A stretch of 23,507 nt of DNA from an uncultured Cloacibacillus sp. GTDB taxonomy: Bacteria; Synergistota; Synergistia; Synergistales; Synergistaceae. The DNA lies in assembly GCA_900544635.1 (NCBI GenBank), contig UQVV01000003.1:1-23507 (forward strand), read 5' to 3'. This document shows, piece after piece, positions 12,332-21,027 of this stretch (position 1 is the stretch's first letter; every line of letters starts with the position of its first letter). The notes under the pieces were generated by a model. It saw only the letters and a list, made by a program, of their open reading frames with translations. It searched no databases and was not told where the DNA came from. The translations under genes were made by a program, and so were the position numbers.

Positions 12332-14962
12332 ATGGATATGAATAAACTTACGCAGAAGTCGCAGGAAGCTTTTTACGACGCGCAGAACCTCGCCGTCCGC
12401 TACGGACATCAGGAGGTCGACGCCGAAAACGTAGCTCTCGCTCTTATAAAGCAGGAGAACGGGCTCATTCCGCGGCTTCTCGAAAAAATGAACGTCCCCG
12501 TGCGCAACATAGCGGGAGCGATAGAGAACGAGCTGAACCGCAAGCCGAAGGTTTCCGGCGCGGGTCAGGAAAGCGGCAAAATCTACATCTCGCAGCGTCT
12601 TTCGAAGATTCTGGTGCGCGCCGAGGACGAGGCGAACGGCCTCAAGGACGAGTACATATCGGTCGAGCACATTTTCCTCGCGATACTCTACGAGACGAAG
12701 GGCAGCCCGCTCGGCAAGATATTCGAGACCTTCGGAATTACGCCGGACAATTTCCTCAAGACGCTTTCCGAAGTGCGCGGCAACCAGCGCGTGACGAGCG
12801 ACAACCCCGAGGACACCTACGACGCGCTTGAAAAATACGGGCGCGACCTCGTGAAGGCCGCGCGCGAGAACAAGCTCGACCCGGTCATCGGACGCGACGA
12901 GGAGATTCGCCGCACGATACGCATACTGAGCCGCAAGACGAAGAACAACCCCGTGCTGATAGGCGAGCCGGGCGTCGGCAAGACGGCTATAGCCGAAGGG
13001 CTCGCGATGCGCATAATGCGCGGCGACGTGCCGGAGAACCTCAAGGACCGCATCATCTTCGCGCTCGACATGGGCTCGCTCATCGCAGGCGCGAAGTTCC
13101 GCGGCGAGTTCGAGGAACGGCTCAAAGCAGTGCTCGACGAAGTCAAGAAGAGCGACGGACGCATCATCCTCTTCATAGACGAGCTGCACACGATAGTCGG
13201 AGCGGGAAAGACCGACGGCGCGCTCGACGCGGGCAACATGCTGAAGCCGCTGCTTGCGCGCGGCGAGCTGCACTGCATCGGCGCGACGACGCTCGAGGAG
13301 TACCGCCAATACATAGAGAAGGACGCGGCGCTCGAGCGGCGCTTCCAGCCCGTGCTCGTAGAGCCGCCGAGCGTAGAGGACACCGTCTCGATTCTGCGCG
13401 GCCTCAAGGAGCGCTTCCAGGTCCACCACGGCGTGCGCATCAAGGACAGCGCGCTCGTCGCGGCGGCGGTGCTCTCGAACCGCTATATCACTGACAGGTT
13501 CCTGCCCGACAAGGCGATCGACTTAATCGACGAAGCCTGCGCGATGATACGCACGGACATAGACTCGCTGCCGGCTGAGCTCGACACGGCGAACAGGCGC
13601 GTCATGCAGCTCGAAATCGAAGAAGCGGCGCTGAAGCTCGAAAAGGACAAGGCGAGCATGGAGCGTCTCGAACATCTCCAGAAGGAACTCGCCGACGCAA
13701 AGGAGAACGCGAACACCCTGCGCGCGCAGTACGAGGCTGAAAAACAGGACATCTCGAAAATCCGCAATGTGCGCGAAGAAATAGAGAAGGTCCGCCATCA
13801 GATAGAGGACGCGGAACGCAGCTACGACCTCAACCTCGCCGCGCAGCTCCGCTACGGAACGCTGAACAAGCTTGAAGCCGAGCTCAAGGCCGAGGAGCAG
13901 AAGCTCCAGGAGGCCGAGGGCGGAAAGCCGAAGCTTCTGCGCGAGGAGGTAACGGAGGACGAGATAGCAGAAATCGTCTCGAAATGGACCGGAATTCCGG
14001 TCGCGCGCCTCGTCGAAGGCGAACGGGAAAAATTGCTGCACTTGGACAACATCCTGCACGAACGCGTAGTCGGCCAGGACGAAGCCGTAAGCCTCGTCGC
14101 TGACGCGGTGCTGCGCGCGAGATCCGGAATCAAGGACCCGAAGCGCCCGATAGGCTCCTTCATCTTCCTCGGCCCGACCGGCGTAGGAAAGACGGAGCTG
14201 GCGCGCGCGCTCGCCGAAGCGCTCTTCGATTCTGAGGAGAACATCGTCAGGATAGACATGTCCGAGTACATGGAGAAGCACACAGTCTCGCGCCTCGTCG
14301 GAGCGCCTCCGGGATACGTCGGATACGAGGAGGGCGGCCAGCTTACGGAAGCGGTTCGCCGTCATCCGTACTCGGTCGTACTCTTCGACGAGATTGAAAA
14401 GGCGCACCCAGACGTATTCAACATCATGCTCCAGATACTAGACGACGGGCGCGTTACGGACAGCCACGGGCGCACGGTGAGCTTCAAGAACTGCGTCATA
14501 ATCATGACGAGCAACATCGGCGCTCAGATACTGATAGAGGGCATGGACGACAAGGGCGAGCTGCCGCAGAGCGCGATAGACGAGGTAATGTCCATCATGC
14601 GGTCGAAATTCCGCCCCGAGTTCCTGAACCGCATAGACGAGATAATCTGCTTCAAGCCGCTGACGCTTGAGAACCTGCGCGAGATAGTGCGCCTCATCCT
14701 GCGCCAGCTTGAGCAGCGCCTCAACGACCAGGGCATCAAGCTCGACGTCACCGACGCGGCGCTCGACCTCTGCGCGAAGAACGGCTACGACCCGGTCTAC
14801 GGCGCGCGTCCGCTGAAGCGCTACGTGCAGAAGGCCCTCGAAACGCGCATCGCGCGCGCTATAATCGGCGGCGACGTACGCGACGGCGGCACGATACACG
14901 TCGTCGACAACGACGGCAAGCTCGACATGACCTTCGAGAACGCCGCGAAAGAAACTGAATAA
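12332..14962 (+). CDS. clpB: ATP-dependent disaggregase ClpB
   Basis: ClpB is a Hsp100 ring ATPase that pulls proteins out of aggregates together with DnaK. The 876-residue product has the N-terminal Clp repeat domain (1-150), Walker A1 GEPGVGKT (211-218), a coiled-coil middle domain inserted in the first AAA module (about 390-520) that separates ClpB from ClpA and ClpC, the TGIPV motif, Walker A2 GPTGVGKT (about 614-621), and the C-terminal D2-small domain. There is no IGF/L loop for ClpP that I can see. The start is ATG 12332 with GGGAGG 7 nt upstream; a second ATG two codons later is possible. It has its own promoter and a strong terminator, so it is a single-gene unit divergent from csp and upstream of htpG. 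Confidence 0.97.
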   Translation: MDMNKLTQKSQEAFYDAQNLAVRYGHQEVDAENVALALIKQENGLIPRLLEKMNVPVRNIAGAIENELNRKPKVSGAGQESGKIYISQRLSKILVRAEDEANGLKDEYISVEHIFLAILYETKGSPLGKIFETFGITPDNFLKTLSEVRGNQRVTSDNPEDTYDALEKYGRDLVKAARENKLDPVIGRDEEIRRTIRILSRKTKNNPVLIGEPGVGKTAIAEGLAMRIMRGDVPENLKDRIIFALDMGSLIAGAKFRGEFEERLKAVLDEVKKSDGRIILFIDELHTIVGAGKTDGALDAGNMLKPLLARGELHCIGATTLEEYRQYIEKDAALERRFQPVLVEPPSVEDTVSILRGLKERFQVHHGVRIKDSALVAAAVLSNRYITDRFLPDKAIDLIDEACAMIRTDIDSLPAELDTANRRVMQLEIEEAALKLEKDKASMERLEHLQKELADAKENANTLRAQYEAEKQDISKIRNVREEIEKVRHQIEDAERSYDLNLAAQLRYGTLNKLEAELKAEEQKLQEAEGGKPKLLREEVTEDEIAEIVSKWTGIPVARLVEGEREKLLHLDNILHERVVGQDEAVSLVADAVLRARSGIKDPKRPIGSFIFLGPTGVGKTELARALAEALFDSEENIVRIDMSEYMEKHTVSRLVGAPPGYVGYEEGGQLTEAVRRHPYSVVLFDEIEKAHPDVFNIMLQILDDGRVTDSHGRTVSFKNCVIIMTSNIGAQILIEGMDDKGELPQSAIDEVMSIMRSKFRPEFLNRIDEIICFKPLTLENLREIVRLILRQLEQRLNDQGIKLDVTDAALDLCAKNGYDPVYGARPLKRYVQKALETRIARAIIGGDVRDGGTIHVVDNDGKLDMTFENAAKETE

Positions 14963-14988
14963 GGCGGCACAGGCCGCAGAAGATACAG

Positions 14989-15022
14989 GCCGGACGGCGG
15001 CAGCAAAGCCGTCCGGCTTTTT
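14989..15022 (+). terminator. Rho-independent terminator after clpB
   Basis: A perfect 10-bp stem, GCCGGACGGC (14989-14998) with GCCGTCCGGC (15008-15017), closes a 9-nt loop and is followed by TTTTT. It lies 27 nt after the clpB stop. Confidence 0.95.
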
Positions 15023-15045
15023 ACGGCCCGCGCGCGGCGCGGACG

Positions 15046-15075
15046 CTGTGAAAAAATCGAATTATTATTTATAAT
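15046..15075 (+). promoter_or_regulatory. Promoter of htpG
   Basis: A perfect TATAAT (15070-15075) lies 33 nt before the htpG ATG. The best -35 candidate, CTGTGA (15046-15051), matches only 3 of 6 positions at an 18-nt spacing. As the clpB terminator is only about 50 nt upstream, htpG needs its own promoter. Confidence 0.55.
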
Positions 15076-15108
15076 AGACGACTGAAAAATTTGGAAGGGA
15101 AGATACAG

Positions 15109-16980
15109 ATGGCTGAGAAAATGGAATTTCAAAGCGAAGCTAAACAGGTTCTGGAGCTGATGATCAACTCCGTATATTCGAACCCGGATATATTCGTGCG
15201 CGAGCTCGTCTCCAACGCCTCCGACGCGATAGACAAGCTGCGCATCGAGAGCCTCAGCGACCAGTCGCTCGCGGAATACGCGAAAAACGGCCGCATAGAC
15301 ATAACGATAGACAAAAAGGCCGGGACGCTGACCTTCTCCGACAACGGCGTCGGCATGAGCCGCGACGACCTCGTCTCCTACCTCGGCACGATAGCGCGCA
15401 GCGGCACGGGCGAGTTCATAAAGGCGCTCAGCGAGGCAAAGAACGGCTCGGCCGGCGACCTCATCGGGCAGTTCGGCGTCGGCTTTTATTCGAGCTTCAT
15501 CGCCGCAGACAAAGTCACCGTAGAGACGCGCAAGGCCGGCTCCTCCGAAAGCTGGAAGTGGGAATCGACCGGCGACGGCACATATACGATAGACGGCGGC
15601 GCGCGCGAGATGAACGGCACGACTATAACGCTGCACATGAAGCCAGCCGGAAAAGACGACGACGGCGAAGAGCTCAAGGACTACCTCTCCGAGTGGACGA
15701 TACGCAGCATCATTAAGGAATACTCCGACTTCGTAACCTACCCTATTTACGTCAAGGATGCGGAGGACGATAAAAAAGACGAAAAGGAAGAGCCCGTCAA
15801 CTCGATGAAGGCGCTCTGGACGCGCCCGCAGAAGGAGATAACGGACGAGGAATTCAACGAATTCTACCGCCACATCTCGCACGACTGGGAAGACCCGCTC
15901 GAGCGCATCTACTACAAGGCCGAGGGCATGAGCGAATTCCGCGCGCTGCTCTTCATCCCGTCGCGCCCGCCGATGGACCTCTTCTATCAGGACGGCAAAC
16001 ACGGCGTACAGCTCTACATCCGCCGCGTCTTCATAATGAACGACTGCAAGGAGCTCATACCGGAATACATGCGCTTCATCAAGGGCGTCGTAGATTCCGA
16101 GGACCTCTCGCTCAACGTCTCGCGCGAAATGCTCCAGCAGGACCGCCAGACGGCGCAGATCAAGAACAGCCTCACGAAAAAGGTGCTCGACACGCTGTCG
16201 AAGCTGCGCAAGGACAAGCCCGAGACCTACGCTAAATTCTGGCAGACCTTCGGCGTCGTCCTCAAGGAGGGCATAATCTCCGACACGCGCCACCGCGAGG
16301 AGATAATGAAGCTCTGCTCCTTCGAGACCTCCGAGGGCGAAAAGACGACGCTCGAAGACTACGTGATAAAGATGCCGGCGGGCCAGGACAAGATATACTA
16401 CCTCACCGGCTCGTCGCTCGACAACCTGCGCAACTCGCCGAAGCTCGAAGCCTTCAAAAAGCGCGGCGTCAGCGTCCTGCTCCTCAGCGACCCCGTCGAC
16501 GAAATATGGGTCAACAACGCGCGCAAATTCGACAAATACGACTTCGTATCGGCGTCGGCCGAAAACGTCGACCTGCCGAAGGGCTCGGAAAAAGACGGCG
16601 AACACTCCGAAGAGGTCGAAAAGAGCGGCCTCGTCAAGAAGCTCAAGGACGCGCTCGGAAGCCTCGTCGAAGACGTGAAGGTCTCAGACCGCCTCGTCGA
16701 CTCCCCCGTCTGCTTCGTTCAGAAGGGCGAGGAAATATCGCCTCAGATGCGCAACTTCTTCAAGGCGATGGGACAGGACGTTCCCGAAGAGAAGCGCGTC
16801 ATGGAAATCAACCCCGACCACGCGCTCATCAAGAAAATCGCCGAAGAATCCGAAAAGCCGGACTTCAACGCGAACGACTGGTCAAGCGTCCTAATGGGCC
16901 TCGCCTCGATAGCCGACGGCCAGCCCGTCCCCGACGGCAAAAAGTTCACAGCCCTGCTCAGCAGAATGCTCGAAAAATAA
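15109..16980 (+). CDS. htpG: Molecular chaperone HtpG (bacterial Hsp90)
   Basis: HtpG is a dimeric ATP-driven chaperone that remodels client proteins with DnaK and ClpB. The 623-residue product has the GHKL ATP pocket: RELVSNASDAIDKLR (about 31-45), DNGVGM (78-83) and GQFGVGFYSSF (120-130). A short charged Asp/Glu/Lys linker leads into the middle domain with LFIPSRPP and the LNVSREMLQQDR stretch, and the C-terminal dimerisation domain ends in LLSRMLEK. It lacks the eukaryotic MEEVD tail, as expected. The start is ATG 15109 with an AAGGGAAG stretch upstream; TTG 15091 and ATG 15121 are weaker alternatives. It is flanked by terminators on both sides, so it is transcribed alone next to clpB. Confidence 0.97.
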   Translation: MAEKMEFQSEAKQVLELMINSVYSNPDIFVRELVSNASDAIDKLRIESLSDQSLAEYAKNGRIDITIDKKAGTLTFSDNGVGMSRDDLVSYLGTIARSGTGEFIKALSEAKNGSAGDLIGQFGVGFYSSFIAADKVTVETRKAGSSESWKWESTGDGTYTIDGGAREMNGTTITLHMKPAGKDDDGEELKDYLSEWTIRSIIKEYSDFVTYPIYVKDAEDDKKDEKEEPVNSMKALWTRPQKEITDEEFNEFYRHISHDWEDPLERIYYKAEGMSEFRALLFIPSRPPMDLFYQDGKHGVQLYIRRVFIMNDCKELIPEYMRFIKGVVDSEDLSLNVSREMLQQDRQTAQIKNSLTKKVLDTLSKLRKDKPETYAKFWQTFGVVLKEGIISDTRHREEIMKLCSFETSEGEKTTLEDYVIKMPAGQDKIYYLTGSSLDNLRNSPKLEAFKKRGVSVLLLSDPVDEIWVNNARKFDKYDFVSASAENVDLPKGSEKDGEHSEEVEKSGLVKKLKDALGSLVEDVKVSDRLVDSPVCFVQKGEEISPQMRNFFKAMGQDVPEEKRVMEINPDHALIKKIAEESEKPDFNANDWSSVLMGLASIADGQPVPDGKKFTALLSRMLEK

Positions 16981-16993
16981 CGCCGCACAAACG

Positions 16994-17022
16994 AAGCGCC
17001 CTCCGCACGGAGGGCGCTTTTT
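16994..17022 (+). terminator. Rho-independent terminator after htpG
   Basis: A 12-bp stem, AAGCGCCCTCCG (16994-17005) with CGGAGGGCGCTT (17008-17019), closes on CA and runs into TTTTT. It lies only 8 nt beyond the 3' end of the convergent minus-strand gene. On that strand the stem is followed by CGTTTGT, so it may also work, less well, for the opposite direction. Confidence 0.93.
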
Positions 17023-17029
17023 CGTATAA

Positions 17030-17470
17030 TCAGGAGCTCATCCTGTAATAGTCCCAATTTCCCTTAATTCTGCGCGTGACATAGCGGTTGTCGCCGCCGG
17101 GCTCGTCGTACCGCCATGATTCGCCGTCGGGGCGGAGCTCGATTTTCGCGTTCTGAAAGGCTTTCGGCGCGCCGTCGGGCGAATGGTAGAAGCCGCTGTA
17201 AAATCCCGCCGGGGCGATGCCGAAGGAAAAGCAGGCGAAACCGACCGTGCCGTCCGCGCTTTCAAAGGAAACGCCATGCACTCCGCGCAGCCCGGCCAGC
17301 GTCGCGGCGCAGCCCGCGCGCAATGACGCAAAGGCACGTTCGAGTTTGTCTTCGTTGATTTTGTATATCAGCGAAACATAGCAATAAGAACCGGCAATTC
17401 GCGGAAACGCGAAAAAGCATAGGCAGAAAAGGCATAAGGCCGCCGCCGTTAATTTTGCGCCGCGTTTCAT
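17030..17470 (-). CDS. Small membrane-anchored or secreted protein of unknown function
   Basis: I do not recognise this 146-residue protein. A basic start (MKRGAK) and a hydrophobic stretch at about 7-27 look like a signal anchor or signal peptide; there is no convincing lipobox. The rest would be extracytoplasmic. It has a Gly-rich central part, an aromatic stretch GFYSGFYHSPDG, and a C-terminal part rich in Tyr, Trp, Asp and Arg (GDNRYVTRRIKGNWDYYRMSS region). The frame ends 8 nt from the htpG terminator and begins 27 nt after the MFS gene, so it is likely cotranscribed with it. No good Shine-Dalgarno precedes ATG 17470, so translation may be weak or coupled. GC-rich third positions resemble those of neighbouring genes, which favours a real gene. 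Confidence 0.6.
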   Translation of the reverse strand: MKRGAKLTAAALCLFCLCFFAFPRIAGSYCYVSLIYKINEDKLERAFASLRAGCAATLAGLRGVHGVSFESADGTVGFACFSFGIAPAGFYSGFYHSPDGAPKAFQNAKIELRPDGESWRYDEPGGDNRYVTRRIKGNWDYYRMSS

Positions 17471-17497
17471 GGTTTTAGGCAGCTGCGCATGACGCGC

Positions 17498-18658
17498 TCA
17501 GCGGCGCGTGGCCGCGCGCGGCGTGAATGTGCGCCAGTATTTCCAGTAGATTGCGGCGGCTGCGGCGAATACGAGCAGTCCAGTGAAGCGGTAGGTGTTG
17601 CTCGCGCCGAGCACGGGCGAGATGTAGCCGTACATGAGCGGGCTCACGATCCAGCCGACGTCTATGACGAGCAGGACGAGCCCCGTCGCTTTGGGGTGAT
17701 ACTGCTGCGGCATGAGGTCGCCGACGAGAGAGAAGTTCGTCGGGTACGCTACGCCGATGGCGAGGCCGAACACCGCGCCGAAAAAGGCGAACATCCACGC
17801 CGACGAGCAGAAGGCGAGACCGAAGAGCGCGAAGCCCATGAGCGCGACGGCGGGCGCGGCGAGCTTGACGCGCGGCGCTTTCGATATGAGGCCGAAGCCC
17901 AGCGTGCGTATCACGACGGCGCCGGCGGCGCTCGCTATCATGAAGTACGAGACGGAGACGCCGCGCGCTCCGGCCAGAGACGCGACGGAAAGGGTGCCCG
18001 CGTCTGCGAGCGACATCGTTATCGCTGTGAGCAGCAGCACGGCGAAGCCCTTCGTCCGAAATAGGCCGGAATAGCTTCCCCATTCGCTTTTTTCCTTGCC
18101 TGTGTAGTTGAGGTTGCTCACCTTCCAGCCGACCGCGGCGCAGAGCAGCGAAATCACGACCGGCGTCCAGATGTAGAGCGCGCCGAAGCCTCCGTTGATG
18201 AACCATTCGCAGAGCGGCACGACTGTGGCGAGAGGGAGCATGGAGCCCGTCGTGAATAGCGCGAAGCCTATGCCGCGGGATTTTTCGTCGAGCAGTATGG
18301 ACTGCGCCGCGACCGTCGCGACGATGAAGACGCTGAAAAATATCCCGCTCAGCGCGCGGAAGACGAGCAGCGAAGCGCCGCCTCCGAGCGTCAGCGCGAT
18401 GCCCGCAGTCGCCGCGGCGCAGAGCAGCGCGCTGCCTATCAGCGTGCGCCGTATGTCGAGCCGTTCCATAACTACGCTGCCGAGCGGGCGGCAGAAGAGC
18501 GTCACCATGTAAAACGCGCTGAGGAAAAGCCCGGCGCGCTGCGGCGTGGCGCCGAGCGATTCGTAGTACGGGCCGAAGAGGAAGTAGGCGTTCGAAACGC
18601 AGGTCATTCCGTAGTAGGCCAGGAAAATGAGAAAAATCTGGCGGCTGTTTTTACTCAT
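17498..18658 (-). CDS. Major facilitator superfamily transporter
   Basis: This is a polytopic inner-membrane carrier of 386 residues with roughly 12 hydrophobic segments in two halves, the usual MFS layout. An MFS motif-A-like stretch, RPLGSVVMERLDIRRTL (about 58-74), lies between segments 2 and 3. The substrate cannot be told; the general look is of a drug/small-molecule or sugar exporter type. The start is ATG 18658 with AAGGG about 8 nt upstream. GTG 18667 is also in frame but lies on top of that site. The gene follows fusA2 and a strong terminator whose T-tract touches the ribosome-binding site, so expression may rely on read-through. The unknown 146-residue gene follows 27 nt later. Confidence 0.88.
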   Translation of the reverse strand: MSKNSRQIFLIFLAYYGMTCVSNAYFLFGPYYESLGATPQRAGLFLSAFYMVTLFCRPLGSVVMERLDIRRTLIGSALLCAAATAGIALTLGGGASLLVFRALSGIFFSVFIVATVAAQSILLDEKSRGIGFALFTTGSMLPLATVVPLCEWFINGGFGALYIWTPVVISLLCAAVGWKVSNLNYTGKEKSEWGSYSGLFRTKGFAVLLLTAITMSLADAGTLSVASLAGARGVSVSYFMIASAAGAVVIRTLGFGLISKAPRVKLAAPAVALMGFALFGLAFCSSAWMFAFFGAVFGLAIGVAYPTNFSLVGDLMPQQYHPKATGLVLLVIDVGWIVSPLMYGYISPVLGASNTYRFTGLLVFAAAAAIYWKYWRTFTPRAATRR

Positions 18659-18672
18659 CCGTCTCACCCTTC

Positions 18673-18701
18673 AAAAAAGGCGCCCTCATGCGAGGGCGCC
18701 T
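18673..18701 (-). terminator. Rho-independent terminator between fusA2 and MFS gene
   Basis: On the minus strand GGCGCCCTC (18700-18692) pairs with GAGGGCGCC (18687-18679) around a 4-nt loop, then TTTTTT (18678-18673). It is 21 nt past the fusA2 stop and ends directly at the ribosome-binding site of the MFS gene. Confidence 0.93.
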
Positions 18702-18721
18702 CAGTCCTTTCGGCGAAAAGC

Positions 18722-20809
18722 TTATTCTTCTTCGTCCTTGCGTTCCTGGGCGGCCTGGTCGATGACCTTCTTCGCGATGTCGCCCGGAACCTCTTCGTAA
18801 TGGCTGTACTCCATCGAGAAGGAGCCGCGTCCCGAGGTCATCGAGCGCAGGATGATCGCATAGCGGAACATTTCCGAAAGCGGGCACTGCGCCTTGACTA
18901 TCTGGAGCTTTCCTTCGCTGTCGATGCCCATGATGCGTCCGCGGCGGCTGTTGAAGTCGCCCATTACGTCGCCGAGGCAGTCCTCGGGGACGGTGACTTC
19001 GACGTTCATGACGGGCTCCATGAGTATGGGGTTCGCCTGCTCCATGCACTTCTTGAAGGCTATCGAAGCGGCGATCTTGAACGCCATTTCCGACGAGTCG
19101 ACGTCGTGGTACGAACCGTCGAATATCGCGCAGGAGAAGTCCGTAGCCGGATAGCCCGCCAGATATCCGCGCGCCGCGGCCTCACGAAGTCCCTTCTCCG
19201 CCGCCGGTATGTAGTTCTTCGGAACCGCGCCGCCGACGACTCTGTCGATGAACTCGATGCCAGCGTTCTTCTCAAGCGGCGCGAGCTCGAACCAGACGTC
19301 GCCGTACTGGCCGCGTCCGCCGGACTGCTTCTTGTGCTTGCCCTGCGCGCTCGCCTTTTTCTTTATCGTCTCGCGGTAGGGGACCTTCGGCGTGCGGGTG
19401 TCGAGGTCGACCTTGTAGCGTTCCTTTATCTTCGAGAGGACTATGTCGAGGTGCATGTCTCCCATGCCGGAGAGGACCGCGTCGTTCGTCTCGGGGTTCT
19501 TCTCGTAGGAGAGGGTGCGGTCTTCCTTGAGCATCTTCGTGATTGCGTTGCCGAGCTTGTCTTCGTCGGCGCGGCTCTTCGGGAAGACGGCGACGCTGTA
19601 GACGGGCTTCGGGAACTTTATCGGGCGGAACTTGAGGATTTCGCCCTTCGTGCCGAGCGTGTCTCCTGCTATCGTGCTTTCGAGCTTCGGTATGGCGACG
19701 ATGTCGCCGAGGATGATTTCCTTACCCTCGGTGCTGTCCTTGCCGCGCATGAAGCGGAAGGTGCTGATGCGCTCTTCGGTCTCTTCGTTGACGTTGTAGA
19801 CGGTCTGGTCGCTCGTAAGCTTGCCGGAGAAGACCTTGACGAACGAAAGCTTTCCGACGTAGGGGTCGACCATGACCTTAAAGACGAAGGCGAGGAACTT
19901 GCCGTTCTCGTCGGGCGGGATGTTGACGACCTCGTCTCCGTTGAGCGCCGCGCGGTGGAGCATATCCTTCGGCGACGGCATGTAGTCGCAGATCATATCC
20001 ATGAGCTGGACGACGCCGATGTTGAGCGAGCCGGAGCCGGGGATGATCGGGAAGAGCGCGCGGGCGCAGACGGCCTTGCGCAGTACGCCGAGAAGCTCCT
20101 CAAGAGAGAGCTCTTCGCCGTCGAGGTAGCGCATCATAAGCTCGTCGTCGGCTTCGACGGCGCGCTCGACAAGCGTCTCGCGGGCCGAGGCCACGGCGTC
20201 GGCCATATCGGCGGGCACGTCGCCCTCGGTGAACTCCTTGCTACCGTCGCCCTTATACATATAGGCTTTTCCGGTGAGGACGTTGACGAGGCCCTTGAAA
20301 TTCTGCTCCTTGCCTATCGGCAGGTAGAGCGGCACGGCCTTGTCCGAGATGTTTTCCTGTATATCTGCCACGACGTTGTCAAAGTCGGTATGTTCTCTGT
20401 CAAGTTTGCTGATGAAGAAAATGGCCGGAGTCTCAAACGTCTCGGCAAACTCCCACACGTTGTGGGTCTGCACTTCGACTCCGGAGGTCGCGTTCACGAG
20501 GACGAGCGCGCCGTCCGAAACGCGCATCGCGCAGCGCTGTTCTCCGACGAAGTCGGCGAAGCCCGGCGTATCCAGAATATAAAACGTTTTGTCTTTATAA
20601 GGAACCGTCGAGAGAGAGGTGCTGATGGAAATACCGCGTTTCTGTTCTTCCGAGTCGAAGTCGGAAACCGTGTTCTTGTCCTCGACCTTGCCCATGCGGC
20701 TGATAAGCCCGGCATCGAACAGGAAAGCCTCGTTCAGAGTGGTCTTCCCGGCACCTCCATGTGAAATGAGCGCGATGCTGCGAATGTCTTCAGGTTTGCG
20801 TGTCCCCAT
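18722..20809 (-). CDS. fusA2: Elongation factor G-like GTPase (FusA2 type)
   Basis: The 695-residue product has the full EF-G domain order: GTP-binding domain, domain II, and the C-terminal domains III-V including the RGQYGDVWFELAPL region. EF-G catalyses translocation on the ribosome, but this looks like the second, EF-G-like paralogue and not the main factor. Its P-loop reads SHGGAGKTT (16-24) where EF-G has AHIDAGKTT, and the guanine-specificity motif reads SKLD (134-137) where EF-G has NKMD. DTPG (80-83) and the RGISIS switch are conserved. The gene also sits alone, not in an rpsL-rpsG-fusA-tuf cluster. Start ATG 20809 has AAGGAG 8 nt upstream; the frame is open to 20848 but without support. 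Possible roles are translation under stress or ribosome rescue; none can be shown here. Confidence 0.9.
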   Translation of the reverse strand: MGTRKPEDIRSIALISHGGAGKTTLNEAFLFDAGLISRMGKVEDKNTVSDFDSEEQKRGISISTSLSTVPYKDKTFYILDTPGFADFVGEQRCAMRVSDGALVLVNATSGVEVQTHNVWEFAETFETPAIFFISKLDREHTDFDNVVADIQENISDKAVPLYLPIGKEQNFKGLVNVLTGKAYMYKGDGSKEFTEGDVPADMADAVASARETLVERAVEADDELMMRYLDGEELSLEELLGVLRKAVCARALFPIIPGSGSLNIGVVQLMDMICDYMPSPKDMLHRAALNGDEVVNIPPDENGKFLAFVFKVMVDPYVGKLSFVKVFSGKLTSDQTVYNVNEETEERISTFRFMRGKDSTEGKEIILGDIVAIPKLESTIAGDTLGTKGEILKFRPIKFPKPVYSVAVFPKSRADEDKLGNAITKMLKEDRTLSYEKNPETNDAVLSGMGDMHLDIVLSKIKERYKVDLDTRTPKVPYRETIKKKASAQGKHKKQSGGRGQYGDVWFELAPLEKNAGIEFIDRVVGGAVPKNYIPAAEKGLREAAARGYLAGYPATDFSCAIFDGSYHDVDSSEMAFKIAASIAFKKCMEQANPILMEPVMNVEVTVPEDCLGDVMGDFNSRRGRIMGIDSEGKLQIVKAQCPLSEMFRYAIILRSMTSGRGSFSMEYSHYEEVPGDIAKKVIDQAAQERKDEEE

Positions 20810-20860
20810 TACTTTCACTCCTTCTGTGCTTTGAAGCATGAGATACAACTGGTTTAGTTA

Positions 20861-20899
20861 TGACGTAATGAATGATACTTGCATTGTATGTTTACGTCA
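20861..20899 (-). repeat. Perfect 8-bp inverted repeat spanning the fusA2 promoter
   Basis: TGACGTAA (20861-20868) and TTACGTCA (20892-20899) are exact reverse complements, 31 bp centre to centre (about three helical turns). One arm covers the -35 box of fusA2 and the other lies near its predicted start of transcription. A paired operator for an unknown regulator is an inference. Confidence 0.6.
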
Positions 20900-20900
20900 A
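20872..20900 (-). promoter_or_regulatory. Promoter of fusA2
   Basis: On the minus strand TTGACG (20900-20895) and TATCAT (20877-20872), each one mismatch from consensus, are separated by 17 nt. The leader to the ATG at 20809 is about 55 nt. Confidence 0.8.
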
Positions 20901-20908
20901 GGAAAGAC

Positions 20909-20938
20909 TCGCGCAAAATGGCGCGAATCGTATATAAT
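20909..20938 (+). promoter_or_regulatory. Probable promoter and palindrome upstream of the MATE gene
   Basis: A perfect TATAAT (20933-20938) lies about 90 nt before the MATE ATG, with no good -35. The place of the -35 and part of the spacer is taken by a perfect 6-bp inverted repeat, TCGCGC-N6-GCGCGA (20909-20926). A promoter with a weak -35 overlapped by a palindrome suggests control by a DNA-binding regulator, but this is inference. Confidence 0.5.
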
Positions 20939-20953
20939 GTGGAGTTCCGAGAA

Positions 20954-20995
20954 GGATGCGCGCTCCGTTCGAAATTCGCGGCGGCGGATGCGCGC
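20954..20995 (+). repeat. Exact 10-bp direct repeat in the MATE leader
   Basis: GGATGCGCGC occurs at 20954-20963 and again at 20986-20995, a period of 32 bp, inside the predicted untranslated leader of the MATE gene. CGAAATTCG, a small palindrome, lies between the copies. Function unknown. Confidence 0.6.
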
Positions 20996-21027
20996 GGGAA
21001 ATTTTTTGAAGCGAGTGAAACATCGTT

